Shown piece by piece: positions 1-12,387 of a DNA stretch of 64,000 nucleotides. Position 1 is the stretch's first letter; every line of letters begins with the position of its first letter. Source of the stretch: Papilionanthe hookeriana x Papilionanthe teres. Its lineage: Eukaryota > Streptophyta > Magnoliopsida > Asparagales > Orchidaceae. The notes under the pieces were generated by a model. That model was not told where the DNA came from. It did no database searches and worked only from the letters and a program-made list of their open reading frames with translations. Both the position numbers and the translations under genes were made by a program. The stretch spans positions 78,433,452 to 78,497,451 of the forward strand of contig CM040424.1 of the NCBI GenBank assembly GCA_022702705.1. The letters are read 5' to 3'.

Positions 1-45
1 GTATGTAAATGGCCGCTATGACTATAAAATTGACTGATAATACCT

Positions 46-3000
46 TTAATCCTCTTCCATAGGGACATCTGGAATATCCCACCTGTCTTCCTCAATTGGC
101 TTATTTAATACAGAGATGAGAGGAGGTGATAGCAAGTCAAGGAATTTAATAGAACAAAAGACAGAAAATATTCTGCATTTCAAGCGAAGGGCATAAACAA
201 TGCAATACTGATATTGTCATAAATGATATTTATGTGCATCACATGCGAACTAGTAATCACAATACAAAGCATCATACTAGTACTACCTAATTTGCATTGA
301 CTTGCAACAACTTCTCTTTTGACTTGGAGCTATTGAGGGAATTGTCCACCACATTTGCTTGAAATTCATAATATTTGACAATATCATGTATGATAAATAA
401 TGATAATTATCCTCTTAAAATTCATATGGATCCCAATGTTGGGCTATAAAAAACAGTTTGATATACAAGTAGAATGTGAAAAAAATACAAATATTATGAT
501 GAATGTGTCACAAAATTAAAAAAGATTGTGTTAAATGCAATGTAAAAGGGTGTAATTACATGCAGACTACCGAAAACTTGCTATTTATAAATTAACCACC
601 CTCTATCATACACTTTTCAAATTTTCACTCATATATCAAAATTCATGGAAAAACCGCAACCCATATTGTTCATTTTTATCAAATTCTCAATAGTTTGATC
701 GTGGCACGTGTAAATACATTGGTTCTATAGTTCAAAAAAAATCGTTTGGGTGATTAAATTTGTAAATATCAATGTGTCCGACGGTTTGTATGTAATTATC
801 AATGTAAAAATAGTATTTGTTAAGGATATGGTGATAGAAATAAACATAGGCCGTTTTGTTATGTTAAATGAAAGGTAAGGAATGTGCTTGATAGCGGAGC
901 CGCTAAAGAGATTATGAAAAAATAAAACTAATCCAATATTACATTCATATAATTGTTTTAAATGATTTACAAAAAAATGCACAACACTCCAAAGGAAATA
1001 CAACAAAACCAATAAAAAATAAGAATTAATAATATCAACCCCGAATAGTTTGAATAAGGCACGTGTATATCATATTTAAGTTAAATAACTATGAAGAAGT
1101 GAGAGAGAGAGAATTCATGATAAAATACAACTGATATTTTTCAATTTTATTAAATTCTCAATAGTCTGATCATGATGTGCGTAAATGCAATGGTTCTATA
1201 GTTCAAAAAAATCACATGGATGCTATGTTTGTAAATAACAATGTTTCGAGTGTTGTGCAAGTAATTATCCCTAAACAAAAATAACTGCAATGAAGGAGAG
1301 AGAGAGAGAGAGTTTATGAAAGGGGCAATTAGAGAAATAACTAAATTTCTAAAGCAGGTCATCATACAAAGGATTTTAATTAAGAATTATAATAATTTAG
1401 AAACAAAAAACTAGAATAGAGAAACCGACCAGCTATTGGTTCTTGGTATTCTAGAAATAAATCTTTATAGACTAATAAAGTAGCATTAATAACTGATTTT
1501 TGTCAACATTCTTCTATCGACCACTCTCATATCTAGTCCTAAGCTCTCTTTAGGCGGTTGCTCTTGGTCTGACTTAGGACTTTGGTTGGCTGAGATGTTT
1601 AGATTTGGTTCAAATCAAAATCATAAAATAACTTGACATTAAATAAGGCTTGAATCAGAATTAATTCAAAACAAATCAAGCTAAATTAAACTCAATTCCT
1701 ACAAAATTTAGAAAAATAATTCAAATCTATTAAATCTAAATCAAACTAAAATTGAAACTAATTCAATATGAAATGAACCAAGTAAACCTAAACTTAAATG
1801 ACATAGATATAAATAAAAGAAATTAAAAGAAGTAATCAATCCAACTTGAAACAACTAAACTTAATAAAATCAAACTAAATTAACTTCAAATAAATCAATA
1901 TAAAACCAAAATGCACTCAAACCAAATTGAATTAAATACACTAAACAGTAAGCTAAGACAAATTTGCACTTCAAACCAAACTTAAGTTAAACATTTAACT
2001 TAAACAAAATTAAGTTAAGTTTATTATTTAAATCATAATTACTTAATTTAAATTAAGTTAAATTAATTTAATTAATTAAACCTAATGCAAAACATAAATT
2101 AAACTAAATCAAAATAACTTAAAAGTTCTCCAATTCACCCAACTAAATAAAATTAAAATGCATCTAAACATTCTTTAATTTCTCAAGTTACTGTGTCTCA
2201 CTTATCAAGTGTCACCTATACTATAAGGGCCAGGGAGTTATGAACAATGGAACACCCTCCCTTGCGTGGGTCCCACTAGTCACAACATCCTTTATAATTT
2301 AAAAGTCAACTCAAACAAACAAAAAATACACAAAATTAAAAATGAACTTCCAAAATTTTAGTCACTTAAACTAAAATCACTAGTTGATAAAAGTTAAACT
2401 AAAAACTATAACATCAAATATTGAATATAAAAACTAGCCAAATCTCACCTCACTAGCCCAACACACGTTAGAAGAATTCTTACGTAACCGATTCTAGACT
2501 TAGGGTCTGTTTGGGGTAGTTGTAGATTATTTATAATCTGTTGATAAGCAAATTATCCTAATAATTTGATAATCTGCAGATTATCAGGATAAACTGGTTT
2601 GTTGTTTGGGGGAACATATTCAGAACATCTTACTGACAGCTGTTGTTGGATAATGATCATTCTGCCCCTGTTTTGTGAAGCTCATTCAAAACAGCTTATA
2701 AGCTAAGCAAGCATATAATGAGAAAATCACGAAATTCAACAAATATACAATTCAATTTATGCATTACCTATACAAGTATATCAAAGAGCTAAAAATTGCG
2801 CATATATAAAGAAAAATTAAACATTCTACATATCTATAATTAAACTTCATATATAAATTCATGCATTACACAAATGAAAATTAAACATTTTACATATCTA
2901 TAATTAAACTTCATATATAAATTCATTCTTCTAATGAAAATCAAACATTCTACATATAAATGCAAATGAAAATCAAACATTCTACATATCTAAAATTTTG

Positions 3001-6000
3001 ATGTAAGCGGGGACAAATGCTAACATTAGAAAAGCCTCTTATTTCTAGCTCTCCATAAGCAAATGCCGAGCAAATGCAGAGTGATTAACAAACCTTTCGG
3101 CTGACAAAGCTGAGTCCATAGTAGTGTTCAAAACAAATTTCTAAGTATCCAGAAAAACATACTACATTGTGAGAATTTAAGAGTTGTGAGTTTCCGAGAA
3201 AGTATTACAAAACCTACGTCTATTGTTCGTCATTAAACTCCTAGCATTAAACTTACAAGCAGTCCTTAAGCCCCCAAAAAAGGCCAGCATTATTTTGAGA
3301 ATTTAAGAGTGAATCTGTGAGCTGATACAAATTCACTGTAGCCACATTATGAAAAATGACGTTTTTGCAGCTCTTACAAAAAAATTGGAGTTCATATTAC
3401 AAAAAAATTTGTCCCACGCTTCACGGATAGTGATAGCAAAAAACAGACTTATGGAGAGAATGAAGCAGCAATCCATATTAACAGAGTCGAGAGAAGCAGG
3501 AGGCAACCGAAAACTTCATAAAATTGAGTTCTCATAATGTCCGTAAGAGAGTTTCCTCTAACCCAAGTGTCAAGGAACAAATAGAGGTTAATGCCAGCCG
3601 ATATGAAATGAGATCCATCTTTCTCCAAAAGAAAGCCAAAAAGACAAGCTCTCTTCAAACGGGAGAACCACGGCATATGGAGGAAAGAAGAAGACAAAAG
3701 CCCTCAGAAAATGCAAAGCCAGGAGGCAAAAAATGCTTAAAGTGACGGGAAAGGTGTAGAGAAAAGAAGGGCTGAAGGAGAGCTTTGATCCTCTTACCTT
3801 GGAGCCTTTCGTTTGCCAAGGTTACTTCCTCTCCGCCTTGGACAGCGACCGAGACGAGCTGGGAGAAAATCGCGAGAGAAGAGTAGAAGATTGGAACGGG
3901 ATCGGGGACGAGATCGAGGGCTGGAGGGTAATAAGCGCGAACGAAAAGCAGAAAGCCAACTCCAAAACGCGGCGGCAAATAAAGAATGATTGGAGTCGAG
4001 CGATTTCTTACCGCAATTTATACGCGCCGTCCATCTTATATGAAGTTAAATTTAGTTTAAGTTTTAATTTCGGTTGATTTAATTAGATTTAAATTTATAT
4101 TAATCTAAATATTGATTCAAACCAAACTCAAGCCCATCTCAGCCAACCGATGGCATAAGTCAAGCCAAATCCAACCACCTAATAACACTAGGAAGAAGTC
4201 TAGACTTACATAAGATAGTAGTCATAAGAACAATGATGACTAAAAAATGAGGTCAACACTGACCCACAATATTAATTTGCTTTGATTCCTCGAATCATTG
4301 AGCATCAATCTAACGTTATCATATATCATCAAAAGAAAATGACTAAAAAATTAGAAAATAAAAACTAATGGAAAAAGGGGACTATGTTTAAAAACCAACA
4401 TGTTTTGACCTGAGATTGGCTCAAATTTGGCCCGAATAGTTATTATATTTTATGAACGAGTTATAAAGCGGGTCAAGTTCAGGATGAACTTTCTCACCCA
4501 TTTAAATTTGTGTCGGGTTCGGCCAATAAATTTTACATCATGCCAACCCGCTAACCCAAATAAACGACCCTACATCTAATAAAGCTTATTCCGAGAGCAT
4601 CAAATCTACCACTTTGTGTTTGTAATATAGACATGATTCCACAAATATAGCTGCATAGTCATCTTTTTTATATATAGGCAGCACATTCATTAAGCTACAG
4701 ACATAGTGACAGGTATATAAACAAGAGATTACTAAATTGCCCTGATTAATAAAAAGGATATCTTTTGATGTTATATCGTCCTTCTCGCCTTTGTGTCTGC
4801 TATTTTTCAGTTCCCTGCGGATTTCAGGAGTGACCTATGCAGAAAATAATTCAAAACGTTGTCAAATACATTATTCGTGGAGAGATCCAAACGACCGATT
4901 AAAGCATGAAACGTGACACTAATACCAAATAATGTCTTTGATGTTGCAGTAAGCGGTCCAGATTATTCTTATCTGCCTTTGTCAACTCATTTTTGTACCT
5001 ACAATAATTTATCAGCATACTTATCAGCTTGTAAACAGTAAAGTTTAAACAATACGTTAAAACATTCTTTGTTCTAACATGTAAAAAGTGAAGTTTAAAC
5101 AATAACTTTATTGACAAACAAAAAAAGCATTTGAAATGGTTTATTCAACATTAACCAGTTATCACCAATGCATGTTCTCATAAATTTTTCACTGTTGTGT
5201 AAAAAGAACCTTCAGCAAATTTAAAGGGACCGGTATTATAGGATACACTCCAAACAGGGGGAACTTCATTAAAACTAAAGGGTCATGCGAAATTTCCAGT
5301 ACTAGCAGAAACACACCAAAATAAACTTGGCAAATAGGAAAGAGTAGAGAGGTGTGTTAAAATGATCCTCTAACTCTATTTTAATATCAGAGTTTATAAA
5401 AGAGCCTCTAGTCCCCAGACCGTGTAAACATGGGTTGAAATAGTCCCCACCCAATGGGGACTATTTTAGCTCTCATTAAAAGATTCTGTGGACTAATTAG
5501 CACTTTTATAATCTATGGGACTAAAAGAACCCCATATAAATAGTGAGGGGACTATTTTGGCACTTTACCGGAAATAACATTAAAAACCACAACTCGATAT
5601 TTAAAATAATACATGGTGAGTAGGCATCAAAGCTTGATTTCCATTGTGCTACAGTCAACAGTACATAATTCATTAATGAAGGTTAAATGTTTTAAGTATC
5701 ATTAGTGCTCGGTAGCAGAAAACAGAAACCAAGATAAGAAAAAAATTACCCTAATGAAATCTAGCAATTAAATTTCAGAATAAGATATAAATTTGAAGAA
5801 GCTAAAAAAAACAATCCCTTTAATAACAGTTCATGTATCTAACCTTTGTACAAAAGCAAGAAGTGTTTGATGCCAAATTACAGGCATAGCTCTTTTATCT
5901 TCGAGGAATCTCATAAAATGTGCGACTAGAGCATCAAGTACTCGATACGGCAGCGCATATTTCTTCTCAACAAGTAACTTTATGAAAAAGCTGCATTACA

Positions 6001-6084
6001 TGAAGTGAATGTAAAGTTAAAGATAAATGATATGGCAGAAATAATAGCTCAGTATGCCAATTTAACAATAAATGCACTGATTTA

Positions 6085-6119
<35 letters not shown>

Positions 6120-6614
6120 ATTCACTTTTCTAACTTAAGTGTTCAAAGTCGTCATTGTGCAATAGAAGCCCCATTTTGACAGTACTGTGGAAAATAGACC
6201 CAATATGAATCTTCAAATTAAGATCAATTCTTGTCGGATGTAAATGTCCCAAAGTGATTGGAAACGTGTTCAAAAAATGAGATTGAAGTGAGCTTCATAG
6301 TGCCTATTTTGCACAATCACAATTCTTCCAAATTCGATTTCTCTATTTATTCTCCTAAAATAATTTTCCTAGTACTTGAGCTAAATTAATATGTTAATTG
6401 TTAGCTACTACGTTGATCATTAATTAACATCTTGGAAGCCCAATTATAAGATAATTTCCAATCCAAATCATAAAGTAATGCCTGCATGAGAAGTATTGTA
6501 AATTACTTGCAAGAATTGTATTCTAAGCTATTTAAAAAATCAATCTCATAATTCAGCATTCAATAATTTATTATTCCCAGCATTGATGATTTATTAGCTT
6601 AATAATAAAACTAA

Positions 6615-6649
<35 letters not shown>

Positions 6650-8029
6650 AAAAAAAATTATAAATAATTCCCCTTTATTTCATCTGAAAGCTGCCTATTT
6701 CCCATTAATTGTGCTTTAGTTTATTTGGAATGCACGTAATAGCTTTAAACATGATCAGCACCCCCCCTCCCCGTCCTTAACTGCCACTTATTTAATCTCC
6801 CATTTCTCTCATGTTCAAAAGAATTTTGTTAGGGACGGCTTAATGGCTCAGGGGGGTGCACCTTCTTTGGTCTGGTGGTCCCCTCCTATGAAGCATTGGG
6901 CTAAGGCCAATGTTGATGGGAGTTGGACTTCTCTTGCGGCCGAGGTTGGTAGGGTGATTAGGGACCACGAGAACAAGGTGCTCTATTTTTTTGCTTCCCC
7001 TGTGATGGCAGCTGATCCGGTGGAAACATAATTCTGGGCCGTCTTTCTTGCACTGAAAACTGCTACTCATTTTAATATCACTCAGCTACTCATTGAAACG
7101 GATTCCATGTATGTCTTTGAGGTTCTTACTAGGAGATCACTTCCTTCCTGAAATGTTATTCCACTTCTTCACAGAATTTGTTAGCAGCACATTTCTATGA
7201 ACCATATTAATATGTGTATGAGCTTTATGTACAGGGAAGGGAATTCCCCTGCTGATTGGTTAGCTAAGTGGAGTAAAAATAATATTATGGTTGGGTTAAA
7301 TCCCTATGGTCCAATTAAACTTTTGCTTCATGGTGACTCGTTGGGCATTCCATACATCAGGCGGGCAGGGAATTGATGTGCTCTATCTGGAATTTCTCCC
7401 CCCTTTCCATATGCTTGCTCAGAAGTTTGTTTCGGTTGGTTGGGTGCTGCTAGTACGCTTGTTCATTCTCTGTCGAAGGAACAAGAGTAACTTGGAATGT
7501 GCCTCTCTTTCCTGGCTCGTGTGCTTGACCTCACTGATTCTCTTCATACTTATAGCTCAGTTTGGTGAAGTTAGAAGATACTCTCTATTGGATCTTAGTG
7601 CTTTGCAGGTATGGGAACTGGGAGCATGTCTACCACTGGAACACACCGTCTAGATCTACTAACTCGCCTATTTGCTCATCTGCATGCATATGCTTATTTT
7701 GTGGGGTGTCACTCGGGATGCTCGACTTTTCAAGCAATTGGGTTTTGTGTTCTAATGTTGTTGGACGCACGTTCTCATTTTCTCTTAGATGTACATGTTC
7801 TAATAGGTATGCTTTTCTGTTTTTTGGAATACTGATTGCGCTTGTATTTTGGGTATACCATACCGTTACTGTTTTGTTTTCTTTCTTTTGTGTGGAGTTG
7901 TATTGTGGAAAGGGGAACCCTAGGACTCTAATGTTTTTCTTTTTGCTTTTAGATGAGGATCCCGTTTCCCTCCCTCATTTTATAACTTTGATTAATATTA
8001 ACACGTAGGGAGCCACGAGCAGCTCTTTC

Positions 8030-8070
<41 letters not shown>

Positions 8071-11000
8071 TAAAAGCATATTTGGTTAGACAAATAATTT
8101 TAAACAATTTAATTTACAACTAATTAGGATCACATGTTATAATAATTAAATGATAGTTAGGGTATGTTTTTCATAACAATAATTCGCTACACAACAGAAG
8201 AAAAAGGCAAGTAAACCCCCAAGAAAATAGCTTGATGCTCGAGCTAGCAAACGTCTACAATGAAAGGACAAAAATGGCTTCACGGACCTTTTAAGAGGGA
8301 AAGGAGAATTTGAATAACTTATTACCCTTCCTTGGAGGGTATTCCTAGTTGTTTGGGCATATAGAATAATTTGGTAATTTTTGAGAGGCATACGATAGAT
8401 GAAGTATATATTTCATCTTTGAGATTCGTGATAAATAAGAAACCCTTTAATTGGGAACATTTTAATCCTTCAATAAATAAGAAAATTGTGGATCAAAGAC
8501 CTTACTTTTAGAATTGGAGTTGGGCCACAATACCCCAGGGGGTAACAAATAGAAGATTAGTGTAAGAAAATATTTGCTTTAGATGGTAGGACTGAAATGG
8601 GATTTTGATATTTAATGCCAAGTTGATTTGGAGTTGATTTTCGTTTGATGAGCTTTTTTGTCATTGATGATAAGCATATTCAAACTTCATATTTGGACCT
8701 TCCAAGAGCTAGCATTTTTTTAATATATCTTTTGCACTTTTGATTAAATAGTGTATTCTATAGTATGTAAATTTGTATCACTAACAAAGTATAGTTGTCA
8801 AGCTATATTGCATCCATTTACATTGTGTAGTGCTTATGTCCACCATCAGCATCCAGATTTGCTAAATAACATGTGCACAAGCATCATTGTCTGCAAAAGC
8901 TTAAATAAGCAACAACATGAGCCATATTTCACAAAACTAGAACGATTTTCTTTCCCAGCTATAAAAGGATAAAAAAAATGAGCTGAATCCATTGAAAGCA
9001 AGGAAGACGAAGTAGGTGGATCATCCTCCCTTCCAATAAACCCCAATATCGTGAGACATAGATGCCAAGGTGGGCGAAACATATTCATAATCTTCAAATT
9101 TTTAGTAGCGTACCAAATTATGGTTATGCAAGCAAGACATTTATTAAAGAAAAATAAATGGTGGATGAACAAGTTGAAGTTGGAACCTACTAATGAAGGG
9201 GAAAATAATAGCTGAAGCATTTCAATATGATTTTGTTAAGTCTTAGGAAAAGAAAACAGATTCTATAAAACAAAAATTGATAAGATGATGATTATACATT
9301 CATAGAAGATAGTTGAATTATATATGCAAAATCAGGCCGTTAATTAAAATAAAGTAAGCAAAATAGTGCCTCTACTCTAAAATCCTCGTGTACAAAGTTA
9401 AGCAACTTTTGGAGAGGAGCATCCAAGCATTCCAATCTTCTTTTTCAATCAAAGTTTCAAAATGAAAACAAGAATTGTAATGCATTTTTTCAAATAAAAT
9501 CAGCAAATTTCTTTTGAATCCAGCGTGGTACGCATGGATGGATGGCCTCAATGTTAAGATAATTCATACAGTCTCACATTTCTGAAAGGTGAGAATTTCT
9601 AATTCGGGAAAATTTTAGGATTTCTTGGCCTACCGATTAGAAAAACTAAAGTATGGTCGAAGAGAATGGATCAAGCAAAAAAAAAAGTTTTAAAACAGAA
9701 AAAAGTGCATACCTAGTTGTACCATAGTAATCCATGCCTGCTAATGTCATCAATGCTACACTGTTAGCTCACACAAGTAAAGCAATTAGTCAGTCTAACT
9801 GTTAGAAACCCTGAAAAATAGCTAAAGAGTTTACATACATACCACCCAATCCTATGTATTGACATATCTAAGGCCAGAACTTTAAATTTTACATTTATAG
9901 CACCCAATCTTTCATATACATAAAAAATATCAACATTTTAACTTTTAAAAAGTGAAATCCAACATTTCATGCATAGGTACGGTGGCATGTATGTAAAAAT
10001 TGAAGTTTAAGTGATAGATATGTAAATACATATGAATTTTGTGGTGTGTATGTAATTCTTCCAAAATAGTTTATCTGCACAGGAGTTTCGCCAAATCATA
10101 AAAGAAATGATGCATCGTGCAGTACATACCTTGAATGAAGCGGTGGTATTGATACTTTTTGAATGATACTTCCAATAATGTGTGCTTCTATAAGGCTGCA
10201 TGTCTGTGACTGCAGGGAGTTTAAAAATATTGTCTAAATATAGGAAACATTTGCAAAACAATAAGATATTTCAACCACAAGTTTATCACTAAGTTACTTT
10301 AACTGTTCAATAATAGAGTTTTACTTGGATCACATTGTAAGAAACCACAACAAACAATCATATATGATAACATGCTAACTAATGAATACAAAAATTAGGG
10401 AGGAAAAAAAAAGTTGATACATGGAAGTTTTAAATATGAAACAATGCTCTAATGGAGAAAATGCTAACTTCAAATTCATCTGTAATGCAATAACTATATA
10501 GAGGAGCTACTAAGTTCAATACAATGTAATGGAATAATTATCCATAACAAACCAAGGAAAAAAAAAAATGTTTGCATACCTGACATAACGGAAATAAAAT
10601 GCCCTTAAAAAATCCAGCCGGCTTGTAGAGGCTCTTTTTTAATGCTTCATAAAGAGCACGATGAAGTCGTTTGTTCTTTTGAATTTCTTCTCTAACACGA
10701 GGAAGTAGCACAAGCTTGTAAAACCTTTCAGCCTTCTTCGGGCTTAACCTTGATGCAAATATTCTTGTAGCTTGATACATTGCATTTGGGGACCATTTCT
10801 CAGGCTCAGTTATATAAATAATTTCTTCCCATTGTTCCATAATTGCAATGCGTTGAAGCGCCTTTGGCACTTTACCGCTTGTGTACCTACTGAGCACGTT
10901 TCCAACTCTACAATGCCATAAATATTGTATTTACTTAGAAACCAAAATCATAAACACCAAAATTAAGAGAAGAAAAGTTGCAGGAAGAGTGGGGGGAGGG

Positions 11001-12387
11001 GGGCGGGGAGAGAGAGAGAGAGAGGTGGAGGGAGATCTAGGGTGAAGGTAACATGGAAGAGAGTGGGAGGTGATGATGAGGGGTCAAGTGAGAGAGCAAA
11101 TACTTTTTGTATATGTCTATAACACCATCATCAAACTTTGGCATAGGCCTTTCTTCTGCAATGTAATGAGGAAAATGTCTATTAGTTACAAGAACATAAG
11201 GAAAATTTAAATGCATACCACTCAATTCCTATGTAATTATGTATCTAACATCAAAAATTCAATTTTTACATGCATGCCACCTTACCTATGCATGAAAAAG
11301 GTGTATTTCACTTTTTAAAGTTAAAATAGTGGTATTTTTTTATGTAAAATGAAAGATATGATTGGTATAAATATAATAAGTAAAGTTTAGGTATTTGATA
11401 TATAAATATATAGGATTTGGGTGGTATGTATCTAAATGCCCCACCAAAAAAAAAAAAGAAAAATAAATAAAAATAAATAAATAAAAAACTTGTTCATGTC
11501 CCTCAATCACTTTAACAAAAGAAATGCAGAGTTGTATGTTGATATGAAATAATATGAATTGCAAAATAATTGATACCTACTATGCTATACTTAATTTTAA
11601 AATAGATAGCCGTTTGTAGATATTGAGTATGTCATAGAGCTGATTGGCTAAGTCAGTTTGCTAAAAAACGCATTCTAAAAAAAAATAAATTAAATACCAT
11701 TTCACAATAATCAGAAGGATTATATGACGATGAACAGAGAACAAACCAGAGGAAGCTTGCACGTCCTTCTCCTTAATTTTCTTGATAATGATATCCGCGA
11801 GCGTGAGCTGCGGACCAGCATCATTTCCAAAGAAAGCTGCTAAAGCCGCTTCATCTTCCTCATTGATCTCTTCCTATAAGAAAATTTGCTAATCAGATTT
11901 GCCCAATTAACAAACTATGAAGGCATGGAAAGATCTATTGGAACTTACTACACCCAAATCGTGCGCACTTATGGTTTCCGAGAACCCATCGAAATCGTAA
12001 CTTCCGTCGTCGCTCCTTTCCTCGGCATCGGAGTTGTCTGCTTGTGAGAATGCCGCATGGTCCAGTTCCTCCTCTTCTTCCCGGAGAATTTCCTTCTGCT
12101 GATTAAGGGACTCCTTAAGGATCTTCAAGCTAAGATCAGAAGATATCATCTGTGCCCGGAAGAGGGAAATAAAAAAGTTGAGAAATGTCAATTTATGAGG
12201 GGGATAGAAAGAAACTGAGAAGGGAAAATATAGAAATGTAAAAGATTGCCTTATCTCCTTTCTGATGTTGCTTAGAATGCCGAGCGATCTTCTTCGACAC
12301 CACGGAGTCATCATCAGCGCCGAGAGCAAATCGGTGTTGTGGCTTCTGCTGCTGCAGCGGTTGCTGCTTCCGCTTCTTCCCAACCAT
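46..12387 (-). CDS. BYSL: Bystin/Enp1 family 40S ribosome biogenesis factor, 11 exons
   Basis: Bystin acts in the nucleolus and cytoplasm in 18S rRNA processing and pre-40S maturation (family knowledge). Exons read from sequence, 5' to 3' on the minus strand: 12387-12250, 12149-11949, 11873-11747, 11155-11104, 10907-10580, 10209-10130, 9760-9713, 5990-5844, 4998-4926, 4834-4762, 125-46 (stop 48-46). All junctions keep frame and give 448 residues, the usual family length. The N-terminus is basic (VGKKRK), followed by an acidic stretch at about residues 64-100; the bystin domain runs from about 155 to the end. Recognisable blocks are TEPEKWSPNAMYQATRIFAS, LYKPAGFFKGILFPLC, KKYALPYRVLDALVAHFMRF, PVIWHQTLLAFVQRYK, VTPEIRREL and the terminal EEDRWDIPDVPMEED. 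The start is the first ATG before GKKRK. Introns 7 and 10 are 3.7 and 4.6 kb and full of transposon debris. The usually conserved block after exon 5 reads SQTCSLIEAHIIG, with several substitutions. Confidence 0.93.
548..800. repeat. MITE-like element in bystin intron 10 (copy 1)
   Basis: Imperfect inverted ends: the left reads taattacatgcagacta and the right, reversed, reads taattacatacaaaccg. The segment 671-800 is repeated at 1141-1275. It is AT-rich and non-coding. Exact ends are uncertain. Confidence 0.4.
1141..1275. repeat. Partial second copy of the 671-800 repeat
   Basis: Shares the run aaattctcaatag, then ggttctatagttcaaaaaaa, then gtaattatc with 671-800, in the same order and spacing. 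The left half present at 548-670 is missing here. It lies in bystin intron 10. Confidence 0.5.
1530..4206. mobile_element. Element with imperfect inverted arms and GC-rich interior, in bystin intron 10
   Basis: The left arm at about 1532-1597 (aggcggttg ... ttggttggctgagat) matches the reverse complement of 4135-4205 (aggtggttgg ... tcggttggctgagat). Both arms continue inward as AT-rich sequence built from ttaaa words. The interior at about 3640-3990 is clearly more GC-rich than the arms and carries short open frames of no recognised family. A Mutator-type element carrying captured sequence is one option. No clear target duplication was found, so both class and limits are tentative. Confidence 0.4.
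2506..2720. mobile_element. Possible Tourist-like MITE end
   Basis: Begins TTAGGGTCTGTTTGGGG, the same type of end as the better supported MITE at 14794-15052, and continues with internal palindromes built on ataatctg/cagattat. No matching right end was found, so it is a fragment or a chance match. Confidence 0.3.
6087..6117. repeat. (TG)n microsatellite
   Basis: Uninterrupted TG dinucleotide run in bystin intron 7. Confidence 0.95.
6619..6646. repeat. (TA)n microsatellite
   Basis: Uninterrupted TA run just left of the LINE fragment in bystin intron 7. It may be the target or part of the insertion junction. Confidence 0.9.
6660..8068 (+). mobile_element. 5'-truncated LINE fragment with RNase H domain and (TA)n tail
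   Basis: The plus strand starts within the linker before the RNase H domain (FIWNARNSFKHD at about 6720), continues through the RNase H domain and a non-coding 3' region, and ends in an uninterrupted (TA)n run at 8033-8068. The (TA)n tail resembles that of the array LINEs, but the sequence is a different, older element. It lies in bystin intron 7, opposite to the gene's direction. No target duplication could be defined. Confidence 0.7.
6720..7280 (+). pseudogene. LINE RNase H (RVT_3-type) domain, broken
   Basis: Recognisable family blocks are KHWAKANVDGSW (first catalytic Asp), VIRDHENKV, FWAVFLALKTATHF, LLIETDSMYVFEVL (Asp) and the late REGNSPADWLAKWS block. Between them lie in-frame stops, for example after SPVMAADPVET near 7031 and further stops near 7150-7190. 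It is the C-terminal end of a LINE ORF2 with no upstream reverse transcriptase left. It would not make a working enzyme. Confidence 0.75.
9831..10056. mobile_element. Foldback MITE, family M1 copy a (bystin intron 6)
   Basis: The ends are inverted: ttacatacataccaccc...cctatg on the left and cat(a)g...ggtgtgtatgtaa on the right. The inner arm has catgtatgtaaaaattgaagt. Related copies lie at 11206-11437 and 17402-17572. It has no coding capacity. Confidence 0.65.
11008..11022. repeat. Short (GA)n run
   Basis: GA dinucleotide run in bystin intron 4, next to a G-rich stretch. Confidence 0.7.
11206..11437. mobile_element. Foldback MITE, family M1 copy b (bystin intron 3)
   Basis: The left end reads taaatgcataccactcaatt and the right end ggatttgggtggtatgtatc. 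It has the same layout as 9831-10056, including internal arms around catgcatgccacctta. Confidence 0.6.
12150..12249 (-). other. Intron 1 of bystin, GC-AG type
   Basis: Exon 1 ends GGAGATAAG and the intron begins GCAATC, with no usable GT nearby. The acceptor is GGCACAG before ATGATATCTTC. Only this pair keeps phase 0 and the expected protein order (basic N-terminus, then the acidic block). The intron is 100 bp. Confidence 0.7.

Larger units (their letters stand above)
126..4761 (-). other. Intron 10 of bystin, U12-type AT-AC intron
   Basis: No GT-AG pair joins the exon ending in GEKDDITSK to the terminal exon PLISVLNKPIEED in frame. The minus strand at 4761 reads ATATCCTTTTT, the U12 5' splice-site consensus. 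Just upstream of the last exon it reads TTCCTTGAC (147-139 region), the U12 branch-point consensus, followed by a terminal AC at 127-126, about 11 nt after the branch adenosine. Splicing here leaves phase 1 and joins to CT, giving an alanine codon and the expected C-terminus. The minor-spliceosome assignment is by motif only. Confidence 0.85.

Noticed and set aside
3655..3978. 107-residue minus-strand open frame in the GC-rich core of the intronic element
   Set aside because: No recognisable domain; low-complexity, leader-like composition. Kept only as part of the element.
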